Source: Archivesica marissinica (Eukaryota > Mollusca > Bivalvia > Venerida > Vesicomyidae). Taken from it: a DNA stretch of 64,000 nt. The notes under the pieces were generated by a model, which did no database searches, had not been told where the DNA came from, and saw only the letters and a list, made by a program, of their open reading frames with translations. The first letter of the stretch is position 1. Each line of letters starts with the position of its first letter. A program made the position numbers and the translations under genes. This document shows positions 25,601-36,596 of the stretch, piece after piece. Where the stretch lies: positions 5,459,353 to 5,523,352 of the forward strand of contig CM026393.1 of the NCBI GenBank assembly GCA_014843695.1. The letters run 5' to 3'.

Positions 25601-28327
25601 AGATCAAACAGTATTGCGGACCGTACATGGACGGACAGATATATCAAACAGTATTGCGGACCGTACATGGACGGACAGATATATCAAACAGTATTGCGGA
25701 CCGTACATGGACGGACAGATATATCAAACAGTATTGCGGACCGTACATGGACGGACAGATATATCAAACAGTATTGCGGACCGTACATGGACGGACAGAT
25801 ACATCAAACAGTATTGCGGACCGTACATGGACATACAGATACATCAAACAGTATGGCGGACCGTACATGGACGGATAGATCTATCAAACAGTATTGCGGA
25901 CCGTACATGGACGGATAGATATATCAAACAGTATTGCGGACCGTACATGGACGGATAGATATATCAAACAGTATTGCGGACCGTACATGGACGGATAGAT
26001 ATATCAAACAGTATTGCGGACCGTACATGGACGGATATATATCAAACAGAATTTCGGACCGTACATGAACGGATAGATATATCAAACAGTATTGCGGACC
26101 GTACATCGACGGACAGATATATCAAACAGTATTGCGGACCGTACATGGACGGACAGATATATCAAACAGTATTGCGGACCGTACATGGACGGATATATAT
26201 CAAACAGTATTTCGGACCGTACATGAACGGATAGATATATCAAACAGTATTGCAGACCGTACATGGACGAACAGATATATCAAACTGTGTGGCGGACCAT
26301 CACATGGACGTACATATATATCAAACTGTGTGGCGGACTGTACATGGACGTACAGATACATCAAACTGTGTGGCGGACAGTCACATGGACGTACAAATAC
26401 ATCAATCTGTGTTGCGGACCATCACATGGACGTACAGATACACCAAACTGTGTGGCGGACCGTCACATGGACGTACATATACATCAAACAGTGTTGCGGA
26501 CCGTCACATGGGCGTACATATATATTAATTTGTGTGGCGGACCATCACATGGACGTATATATATATTAAACTCTGTGGTGGACCGTTACACGGACGTACA
26601 CACACATCAAACTGTATGGCGGACAGTCACATGGACGTACAGACATATCAAACGGTGTGGCGGACAATCACATGGACGTACAGACACATCAAACTGTGTG
26701 GCGGACCATCACATGGACGTACAGATACATCAAACAGTATGGCGGACCATCACATGGACGTACATATACACCAAACTGTGTGATGGACCATCACATGTAC
26801 GTACAGATACATCCAACAGTGTGACGGACCATCACATGGACGTACATATACATCAAACAGTGTGACGGACCATCACATGGACGTACAGATACATCCAACA
26901 GTGTGACGGACCATCACATGGACGTACAGATATATCAAACAGTGTGACGGACCATCACATGTACGTACAGATACATCCAACAGTGTGACGGACCATCACA
27001 TGGACGTACAGATACATCCAACAGTGTGACGGACCATCACATGGACGTACATATACATCAAACAGTGTGACGGACCATCACATGGACGTACATATACATC
27101 AAACAGTGTGACGGACCATCACATGGACGTACATATACATCAAACAGTGTGACGGACCATCACATGGACGTACAGATACATCCAACAGTGTGACGGACCA
27201 TCACATGGACGTAAATATACATCAAACTGTGTGGCGGACCATCACATGGACGTACAGATACATCCAACAGTGTGACGGACCATCACATGGACGTACATAT
27301 ACATCAAACTGTGTGGCGGACCATCACATGGACGTACATATACATCAAACTGTGTGGCGGACCATCACATGGACGTACATATACACCAAACTGTGTGGTG
27401 GACCATCACATGGACGTACAGATACACCAAACTGTGTCGTGGACAGTCACATGGACGTACACACACATCAAACTGTATGGCGGACAATCACATGGACGTA
27501 CAGATATATCAAACTGTGTTGCGGACCATCACATGGACGTACAGACACATCAAACTGTGTGACGGACCGTCACATGGACGTACAGACATATCAAACTGTA
27601 TGGCGGACAATCACATGGACGTACAGATATATCAAACTGTGTTGCGGACCATCACATGGACGTACAGACATATCAAACTGTGTGGCCGACAATCACATGG
27701 ACGTACAGATATATCAAACTGTGTTGCGGACCATCACATGGACGTACAGACATATCAAACTGTATGGCGGACAATCACATTGACGTACAGACATATCAAA
27801 CTGTGTGGCGGACCATCACATGGACGTACAGACATATCAAACTGTGTGGCGGACAATCACATTGACGTACAGATATATCAAACTGTGTTGCGGACCATCA
27901 CATGGACGTACAGATACATCAAACAGTGTGACGGACCATCACATGGACGTACATATACATCAAACAGTATGGCGGACCATCACATGGACGTACATATACA
28001 CCAAACTGTGTGACGGACCATCACATGGACGCATAGATACATCAAACAGTGTGACGGACCATCACATGGACGTACAGATACATCAAACAGTATGGTGGAC
28101 CATCACATTGACGTACATATACATCAAACTGTGTGGTGGACCATCACATTGACGTACATATATATTAAACTGTGTGGTGGACCATCATATTGACGTACAT
28201 ATATATTAAACTGTGTGGTGGACCATCACATTGACGTACATATATATTAAACTGTGTGGTGGACCATCACATTGACGTACATATATATTAAACTGTGTGG
28301 TGGACCATCACATTGACGTACATATAG
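25601..28327. repeat. 40/41-bp tandem array (about 67 copies, two subfamilies)
   Basis: From 25601 to about 26280 the unit is 40 bp (GTATTGCGGACCGTACATGG plus ACGGACAGATATATCAAACA). From there to 28327 it is 41 bp, through the change CCGTACATGG to CCATCACATGG. The right end (28140-28320) is five near-identical copies. Repeats of 41 bp shift frame each unit, yet frames stay open because no frame of the unit has a stop. Confidence 0.96.
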
Positions 28328-28496
28328 ACACGATTACCTATATTATTCGATTTGGATAACTATGTATTAATATCTGTTTTTGAGACATCCCTCTTCCTTG
28401 CATCTGCTCACCACACAAACCGTAATGCATAATTATAATGTTTTAAAGTCTTCACTAGTCTTTAAAACAATACATAATCAAACATGCATTACATAC

Positions 28497-28641
28497 CAGA
28501 ATATTTCCCCTCCACGTCCAGATTAGGGTCTGTATAAAACCGTTTACCGCCTCCGATGTGATATTGACCCAGTTTACGCGATAGGTCGCCGGCTGCACAG
28601 CGCAGTGGATTGGGCATGCCACATTCATCATAGCCGCTGTC
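28497..28641 (-). CDS. CSRP-like gene, exon with second half of SOD domain 6
   Basis: The exon is 145 bp: 48 codons plus one base. The acceptor is gtgtttcag and the donor is GTATGT. It starts DSGYDECGMPNP and contains CAAGDLSRKLG, the domain-6 version of the GDLSGKFG signature found in domains 2, 3, 4 and 5. That signature ties this otherwise inconspicuous exon to the gene. A longer open frame here on the same strand is in the wrong phase. The exon sits in an island of about 550 bp between a 41-bp-unit array (ending near 28327) and a 42-bp-unit array (starting near 28880). Confidence 0.87.
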
Positions 28642-28879
28642 CTGAAACACAACCGCAACACTCATTCTTGAAATAAATAAAGTTGTGGTTTGCGTTGTAT
28701 ATAGTCGTGGGTATGTCCCTTATGTTATGGTTAACAAAATGTGTTATAATGCACTATCCGTGATAGATCCAGTCATATTGTATTGTATTATGACGGGATT
28801 TACTATATCTTACAATGACGACGTGACGATAATGATATTTTAGACGTCTGTGATCTGTGACACCCATTTACGTTGTATT

Positions 28880-30826
28880 TAGAAGGGTATATGCCTTATA
28901 TTATCGTATTGCGTTGTAATTAGACATGGACTGTCCCTTATAGTATGGCATTGCGTTGTAATTAGGCATGGATTGTCCCTTATATTATGGTATTGCGTTG
29001 TAATTAGGCATGGACTGCCCTTTATATTATGGTATTGCGTTGTAATTAGGCATGGACTGTCCTTATATTATGGTATTGCGTTGTAATTAGGCATGGACTG
29101 CCCTTTATATTATGGTATTGCGTTGTAATTAGGCATGGACTGTCCTTATATTATGGTATTACATTGTAATTAGGCATGGACTGTCCCTTATATTATGGTA
29201 TTGCGTTGTAATTAGGCATGGACTGTCCCTTATATTATGGTATTGCGTTGTAATTATGCATGGACTGTCCCTTATATTATGGTATTGCGTTGTAATTAGG
29301 CATGGACTGTCCTTATATTATGGTATTGCGTTGTAATTAGGCATGTAGTGTCCCTTATATATGGTATTGCGTTGTAATTAGGCATGGACTGTCCTTATAT
29401 TATGGTATTGCGTTGTAATTAGGCATGGACTGTCCCTTATATTATGGTATTGCGTTGTAATTAGGCATGGACTGTCCCTTATATTATGGTATTGCGTTGT
29501 AATTAGGCATGGACTGTCCCTTATATTATGGTATTGCGTTGTAATTAGGCATGGACTGTCCCTTATATTATGGTATTGCGTTGTAATTAGGCATGATGTA
29601 TCCCTTATATTATGGTATTGCGTTGTAATTAGGCATGGACTGTCCTTTATAGTATGGTATTGCGTTGTAATTAGGCATGGACTGTCCTTATAGTATGGTA
29701 TTGCGTTGTAATTAGGCATGGACTGTCCCTTATATTATGGTATTGCGTTGTAATTAGGCATGTAGTGTCCCTTATAGTATGGTATTGCATTGTAATTAGG
29801 CATGAACTGTCCCTTATAGTATGGTATTGCGTTGTAATTAGGCATGTACTGTCCTTATATTATGGTATTGCGTTGTAATTAGGCATGAACTGTCCCTTAT
29901 ATTATGGTATTGCGTTGTAATTAGGCATGAACAGTCCCTTATATTATGGTATTGCGTTGTAATTAGGCATGATCTGTCCCTTATATTATGGTATTGCGTT
30001 GTAATTAGGCATGGACTGCCCTTTATATTATGGTATTGCGTTGTAATTAGGCATGGACTGTCCTTATATTATGGTATTACGTTGTAATTAGGCATGGACT
30101 GTCCCTTATATTATGGTATTGCGTTGTAATTAGGCATGTACTGTCCCTTATATTATGGTATTGCGTTGTAATTAGGCATGGACTGCCCTTTATAGTATGG
30201 TATTGCGTTGTAATTAGGCATGTACTGTCCCTTATATTATGGTATTGCGTTGTAATTAGGCATGGACTGCCCTTTATAGTATGGTATTGCGTTGTAATTA
30301 GGCATGGACTGTCCCTTATAGTATGGTATTGCGTTGTAATTAGGCATGAACTGTCCCTTATAGTATGGTATTGCGTTGTAATTAGGCATGTACTGTCCTT
30401 ATATTATGGTATTGCGCTGTAATTAGGCATGAACTGTCCCTTATATTATGGTATTGCGTTGTAATTAGGCATGAACAGTCCCTTATATTATGGTATTGCG
30501 CTGTAATTAGGCATGAACTGTCCCTTATATTATGGTATTGCGTTGTAGTTAGGCATGAACTGTCCCTTATAGTATGGTATTGCGTTGTAATTAGGCATGA
30601 ACTGTCCCTTATATTATGGTATTGCGTTGTAGTTAGGCATGATATGTCCCTTATATTATCGTATTGCGTTGTAATTAGGCATGAACTGTCCCTTATAGTA
30701 TGGTATTGCGTTGTAATTAGGCATGAACAGTCCCTTATATTATGGTATTGCGTTGTAATTAGGCATGAACAGTTGTAATTAGGCATGAACTGTCCCTTAT
30801 ATTATGGTATTGCGTTGTAATTAGAC
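28880..30826. repeat. 42-bp tandem array (about 47 copies)
   Basis: The unit is GTATTGCGTTGTAATTAGGC plus ATGGACTGTCCCTTATATTATG. Some units lack one C and are 41 bp. Copies are highly alike. The array lies in the CSRP intron between the domain 6 exons. Confidence 0.96.
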
Positions 30827-31020
30827 CAAAAATCACTATTTTTTACAATTTTATGAGATAAAACTATCTTATCTGCTTAAATCATTTCACACGTGTCGTA
30901 ATTAAAGTTTCTTACTTTCATTTTCTAATTTACTACTCTGAAAACTTGACATCTGGGCATAACTAACATAAACTAATTAGTTTGTATTTAAGCCAATCAG
31001 GCTTTATCTCTCATCTGAAT

Positions 31021-31306
31021 AGACGGATATGTAGTCCAGTGGTAACACGCTGGACTGGTAATCCAGGGATCGCAGGTTCGATCCCCCGTTTGACCCTAAT
31101 AAAATTAACGGTATTTCAGATGGGACTAGAAACCGAGGTCTCGTGTCGGTGATGTACACCGTGTACGTAATAGAACCGGAGGAGATTCTGGAGTGGATCT
31201 CTGTCTGTATCATCGCACTATCCTCCAAAACTCTAAAATGACTAATCTCTTCAGGAGGAGTCGCTCATATGGGCAACCGGTAGCGACGATAAATAAACGT
31301 AAAACA
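31021..31306 (+). mobile_element. SINE family A, full-length copy with (AC)n end
   Basis: Head box A TAGTCCAGTGG and box B GGTTCGATCC, stem-loop CTGGA-CTGGTAA-TCCAG, body, then tail GGTAGCGACGATAAATAAACG and a short (AC)n run. Confidence 0.92.
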
Positions 31307-31872
31307 CACACACAACACTTAGTCGACGATTACTCGACACACTGATTAATCAGCCCGTCACTATTTGGCAGTGCAGCGTCGAACATGAGTGCACAAACTC
31401 TAGATTGCATTGTTCATAATATATTCATATTTTGATAATCATGCAAAGTATATGTTTGTGTGTAGATATACCTGTATACATTAATTAATTAATTATTAAT
31501 GAATTAATAATATAGAAGTAGATTGATTGTGTAGCTATAATATGATAGGTACAATTGGTCTGTATGAGTAGGGTGCATATTCTCGTCTACTATACAAATG
31601 TATTGTGGCTTGATTGCGAAACAAATATTACAACATTTTAATTATTGGCTCTCGAAACCGTAGTCATGATAAATTCCATTGTATATTAGGACTACATGTT
31701 ATTAAATTCGAAAAAGGCGACATTCAATGTTAAACTGTTTGCTTTTAACAATAGTTGTGTAGATCATTTTATCTTTTTAAGGCGGTAGTGAAGAGTTTTC
31801 GAGCCAGAATTTCGCATTGGCCGTGGATAAATTATGAAATAGTAGGTAAGATTAACGTTTGAGTATATGTAT
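31307..31872. other. AT-rich intron sequence with a SINE-tail scrap
   Basis: TTAATTAATTAATTATTAAT runs near 31480. A fragment with GATTGCGAAACAAATATTAC (31608-31630) is a family C/D tail scrap. No gene is seen. Confidence 0.5.
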
Positions 31873-32076
31873 TCCTAAATAAACATATATTCACTAAGCA
31901 TACACCTGTTTACAATACACGTATATTGATGTTGTTAGGTACAGTCAAACTTGTATTTAAAACCAAAGGGAAGGAAGGACAGCAATGTGGGTAAACTGAT
32001 ATAATATAATGTTACAGACAGTTCCTCATGACATAGCCATACCTAGTTTATACAAATATATTTTAGCTGGATTGCG
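31873..32076 (+). repeat. 204-bp dispersed repeat, copy in the domain 6 intron (partner at 15706)
   Basis: Near-identical to 15706-15909, in the same orientation and of the same length. Confidence 0.88.
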
Positions 32077-32121
32077 TCACTATTAGACAGATAAGGTCAC
32101 AATTTCTTATTACAGATGCTA

Positions 32122-32350
32122 TTCGTGATAGCGCTGTGGATGCGCGTTCGCTTCAGGTGCGAAAGATCCGGAGTTCGAGCCCCGCTGAAGCCGTTACGAT
32201 TGTGCCCTTAGGCAAGGCATTTAAATTCCACGTTGCCTCTTCTCTCTCCCTCGTGGCGATGGATTCCATCAGGATTGAGGTCTCGAGAGTGATTTATATA
32301 AGTTGAAATAACTTGTTTCGCAATCGAGCTAAATTAATTTGTATAAAAAA
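32122..32350 (+). mobile_element. SINE family D
   Basis: The head contains TGGATGCGCGTTCGCTTCAG, with anticodon-like loop TTCAGGT between TTCGC and GCGAA-type arms (tRNA-Leu(CAG)-like), and box B GAGTTCGAGCC. The tail is AACTTGTTTCGCAATCGAGC followed by TAAATT. Confidence 0.9.
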
Positions 32351-32923
32351 CAGATGATATTTGTGCAAACAATTTTTTGGAAATACCATTCTAACATGAC
32401 GTTCCTAAAAACAAACAATTAACTACCGTTGTTAACCCTTTCAACACCACAGACCTCTAAATTGGCTTACAAAAAAGTGTAGATCCAGATGAGCTGGCTC
32501 ATAAATGAACTGATCCAAATGTAATTTTGTTATTAATTTATTGGTCTAAGAATATCATGGACCAGTCCATGTGAGTTACTTGGTGTTGAATGGGTTAAAT
32601 AAGCAACAAATCATGGCTACAGCTGTTGCATTTTGCTCCCCTTGTAAATAACCTATTTATGGATGTAAATATGCACAACATTTAACAAAGTTTACATTGG
32701 AATTAAATACAACGAGTGGGCAGGATTTGTAGTGCTAAGAACAAGCCATATATGGAATATAGTTCCGATAGCTGGCGAATGATTTTCAGTACCACTGGAT
32801 CACAGAAGGTATTTTACAGGTATGTATTTTGTAAAACCACAACAGCCAAATAACAGACAAGGAGACAAAATAACACAAACATTTATTCGTTTATAGCATT
32901 ACATTGGGGTCATGTTAGAATGG
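32351..32923. other. Unique intron sequence, no gene seen
   Basis: No open frame, RNA signal or repeat that I recognise. Confidence 0.5.
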
Positions 32924-33533
32924 ATTCTAACACGACCCAGCTAATAACATACATACTTATAGAGTAAACTCTACCTCGGGTAATTCTGCGATATACCTAC
33001 CTTGAACTATGATGCGCGCTCACCGTGTTTTGGCTATTCCATTTATACAATGCGTGTAAAGTTTTATGAATGAAAGTCACGTGATGTTTGTAACTACTAC
33101 CGTGGGAATTCGCGGAAGTGAGCTATTTTTAGAATCAGATAATCTCTTGTCCGTCTTGTTTTTCTGTTAAGTAACGTTTCAGTTACTATTCTGTACAGTT
33201 TTATTTGACAAAATAAATAAAATTATTGATCAGTTACAACTTTTGTTCATTTATGCACTAGATTGATATTTTCCATAAAAAATAACGTCATCACCCCTTA
33301 CGCGGGAGGAAATTTCGAAAGCCAAATACAGCGGAGTAGCACGGCGTTTGAACAAAATACTTCTTTGATTCTCGTCTAAAATTATTAGAAGTAAGTCGTG
33401 CTAGAATCGAAATAATAAGTATCAACCGTGGTATTCGGCCTTCGTGATATAATGTCTACGCATAAGAACTTCAAACTCGGGTTATTCTGCGATATACCAC
33501 GGTTGATACTTATTATTTCTTAAATAGTGTTTG
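32924..33533. mobile_element. Foldback/TIR element, copy 3 (reverse orientation, hairpin partly deleted)
   Basis: Starts ATTCTAACACGACCCAGC and runs to an inner inverted end GTCGTGCTAGAAT near 33395, then the hairpin module ending TACTTATTATTTCTTAA. One hairpin arm is shortened (GTGGTATTCGGCCTTCG). Just outside the left end the TIR is mirrored (GTCATGTTAGAAT-GG-ATTCTAACACGAC). Confidence 0.8.
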
Positions 33534-33960
33534 TCTTACCGTTTCATATCGGTGATGAGCATTGTTTGGCGTCCGAGTGAGTATGAATGAATTACTTAGG
33601 CATACAGCCTGCTTGGTTAATTCCTACAATCAGAACTCCAACCCGTGGTTTATTCACCGACAAACGATAACTATTATATCATGACACATCTACATGTTGC
33701 ACCATTTGTGATGCACTTGTTTTGTTTTATCTGAGTCTGTATAGTCCTGAATAGATAGCATGATTAGTCATCCGGGAAGATGTTTGTTTGTATTTTTACT
33801 TCTAATTGTTATCAATGTTTTAATACAAAGATGCCAATAATACTAATGCAGTAGTTCGGTGCTGACTGGATAGAAATAACAAGATTTGTAAAGCTGCCAA
33901 TAATACTAGGGTGCTACGTGAAATATGTAAACAGATGGAAATATATACTCCCAATACATG
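33534..33960. other. Unique intron sequence, no gene seen
   Basis: Short tandem echo of CTGCCAATAATACTA-like text near 33830-33910; otherwise nothing is recognised. Confidence 0.5.
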
Positions 33961-34146
33961 TGTGTTTTACGTTTATTTATCGTCGCTACCGGTTGCCCAT
34001 ATGAGCGACGCCTCCTGAAGAGTTTAGTCATTTTAGATTGTTGGAGTATAGTGCAATGATACAGACAGAGACCCATAGAGTCTCCTCTGGTTCTTTGACG
34101 TGCACGGTGTAAAGCACCGACACAATACCTCGGTTTAAAGTCCCAT
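33961..34146 (-). mobile_element. SINE family A, head-less copy beside an exon
   Basis: Tail GTTTTACGTTTATTTATCG and the body down to GGTTTAAAGTCCCAT; the tRNA-like head is missing. It ends 26 bp from the splice donor of the 34173-34352 exon. Confidence 0.88.
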
Positions 34147-34172
34147 GCGTAGTTTCTATTTCTTTCACTTAC

Positions 34173-34352
34173 CGTGTTTACCATATAAGGATTGAATAGA
34201 CTTTCACAGCTCATACAGTCCACGCTGTTTCCGGAATTCACGTGTACCTGCAAGTTGTGACCGGTTGTCATGGTGTCCCGGTTACTGCTGTTATACAGGT
34301 GCACGACAATGAATGTGTTGCTTTTATCTCCGTTTTCGTAAATGTATTGCGA
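34173..34352 (-). CDS. CSRP-like gene, exon with first half of SOD domain 6
   Basis: The exon is 180 bp, 60 codons, phase 0 at both ends. The acceptor is attatttcag and the donor ACG|GTAAGT. It continues directly from the GYVHL end of the large exon with SQYIYENGD and runs to SLFNPYMVNT. The segment GHNLQVHV stands where the active domains have GYHIHEYP, so the first copper His is gone. ESLFNP replaces GGHLNP, so the bridging His is also gone. The two close cysteines in DCMSC and the site YNSS (possible N-glycosylation) suggest that the fold is kept as an extracellular module without activity. A truncated SINE (33961-34146) ends only 26 bp beyond the donor. Confidence 0.85.
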
Positions 34353-34469
34353 CTGAAATAATAATGTACAATGATATACAATAATATACAATAACATACC
34401 GTATTATTATAATTATGTATATTTACTGTAACGTATTCTCTGTGGCCACAAATATATATATACAGGCAT

Positions 34470-35212
34470 GAGTCAGTATGTCCCGCCCGCATATCTACCA
34501 ATATAACACCATCTACAATCATGATTCAGTCCGTCTCGCCTGCATATCTACCAATATAACACCATCTACAATCATGATTCCGTCCGTCTCGCCTGCATAT
34601 CTACCAATATAACACCATCTACAATCATGATTCAGTCTGTCCCGCCCGCGTATCTACCAATATAACACCATCTACAATCATGATTCCGTCTGTCCCGCCT
34701 GCATATCTACCAATATCACACCATCTACAATCATGATTCCGTCTGTCCCGCCCGCATATCTACCAATATAACACCATATACAGTCATGATTCAGTCTGTC
34801 ACGCCCGCGTATCTACCAATATAACACCATCTACAATCATGATTCCGTCTGTCCCGCCTGCATATCTACCAATATCACATCATCTACAATCATGATTCCG
34901 TCTGTCCCGCCCGCGTATCTACCAATATCACACCATCTACAATCATGATTCCGTCTGTCCCGCCCGCATATCTACCAATATAACACCATCTACAATCATG
35001 ATTCCGTCTGTCCCGCCCGCGTATCTACCAATATCACACCATCTACAATCATGATTCCGTCTGTCCCGCCCGCGTATCTACCAATATAACACCATCTACA
35101 ATCATGATTCAGTCCGTCTCGCCTGCATATCTACCAACATAACACCATCTACAGTCATGATTCAGTCTGTCCCGCCCGCGTATCTACCAATATCACACCA
35201 TTTACATATGTA
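34470..35212. repeat. 53-bp tandem array (about 14 copies)
   Basis: The unit includes ATATCTACCAATATAACACC and ATCTACAATCATGATTCCGT; starts are at 34491, 34544 and 34597. Single-base variants alternate (GCGTAT/GCATAT, TAACACC/TCACACC). Confidence 0.95.
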
Positions 35213-35284
35213 ACTAAAATGGGACCTTCCGCGAACAAGAAAATGGAAATTAGTATTTGTCAAGTAACGGAAATCGGAGGTATT

Positions 35285-36118
35285 TTTATTATTAGTTTTA
35301 TTGAGCAGACAACGTACTAAATAATCAAAGATAATTAGTTTTATTGAGCAGACAACTTACTAAAGATAATTAGTTTATTGAGCAGACAACTTACTAAAGA
35401 TAATTAGTTTTATTGAACAGACAACTTACTAAATAATCAAAGATAATTAGTTTTATTGAACAGACAGCTTACTAAAGATAATTAGTTTTATTGAACAGAT
35501 AACTTACTAAAGATAATTAGTTTTATTGAACAGACAACTTACTAAAGATAATTAGTTTTATTGAACAGACAACTTACTAAAGATAATTAGTTTTATTGAA
35601 CAGACAACTTACTAAAGATAATTAGTTTTATTGAACAGACAACTTACTAAAGATAATTAGTTTTATTGAACAGATAACTTACTAAAGTTAATTAGTTTTA
35701 TTGAACAGACAACTTACTAAAGATAATTAGTTTTATTGAACAGACAACTTACTAAAGATAATTAGTTTTATTGAACAGACAACTTACTAAAGATAATTAG
35801 TTTTATTGAACAGACAACTTACTAAAAGATAATTAGTTTTATTGAACAGACAACTTACTAAAAGATAATTAGTTTTATTGAACAGACAACTTACTAAAGA
35901 TGTTTAATTTTATTGAACAGACAACTTACTAAAAGATAATTAGTTTTATTGAACAGACAACTTACTAAAGATGTTTAATTTTATTGAACAGACAACTTAC
36001 TAAAAGATAATTAGTTTTATTGAACAGACAACTTACTAAAAGATAATTAGTTTTATTGAGCAGACAACTTACTAAAGATATTTAGTTTTATTGAACAGAC
36101 AACTTACTAAAGATGATT
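35285..36118. repeat. 35/36-bp tandem array (about 23 copies)
   Basis: The unit is AGATAATTAGTTTTATTGAA plus CAGACAACTTACTAA. An extra A makes 36-bp copies after 35820. Two copies carry GATGTTTAATTTTATTG instead. Confidence 0.96.
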
Positions 36119-36323
36119 TAAAGCGACACTATTTCGTATGGAATAAAACATTATAAATATTGAAATTGTACATAGAGGCGGCAATGCTACTATCCACTCT
36201 TCTAATTTGAATAATTATCTACAGTCAGTAAACAGTGTTGTTTTTTTAAATATAAAACGCGCCATGTGTGTAAGATTCTGAACGTATCGCTCTTTATCGA
36301 CAATCAGAACAAACATCTAATAA

Positions 36324-36520
<197 letters not shown>

Positions 36521-36596
36521 ACAGTTAAAGTACATGGGCTATTAATTCTACAAAGGTGAAATAGATCTACTACATATAAACCGTATGGCGACTTAC

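Noticed and set aside
28455..28661. 68-codon minus frame starting MLRLCFR
   Set aside because: Wrong phase. The real exon 28497-28641 is read in another frame, as shown by GDLSRKLG and the splice phases.
25601..30826. CRISPR-like regular spacing of repeats
   Set aside because: No unique spacers between repeats. Whole units are repeated and the context is a eukaryotic intron.
31021..31100. tRNA-Thr gene
   Set aside because: The box A, box B and anticodon-like stem are there, but the 3' side runs into a SINE body and at least five related copies occur in the window, so it is a SINE head.
33906..34397. 163-codon minus frame taken as one gene
   Set aside because: Only its middle (34173-34352) is a real exon. 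The right part is intron and the left part is a SINE read through.
34268..34522. 84-codon minus frame beside exon 34173-34352
   Set aside because: It overlaps the exon in another phase and runs into the 53-bp array.
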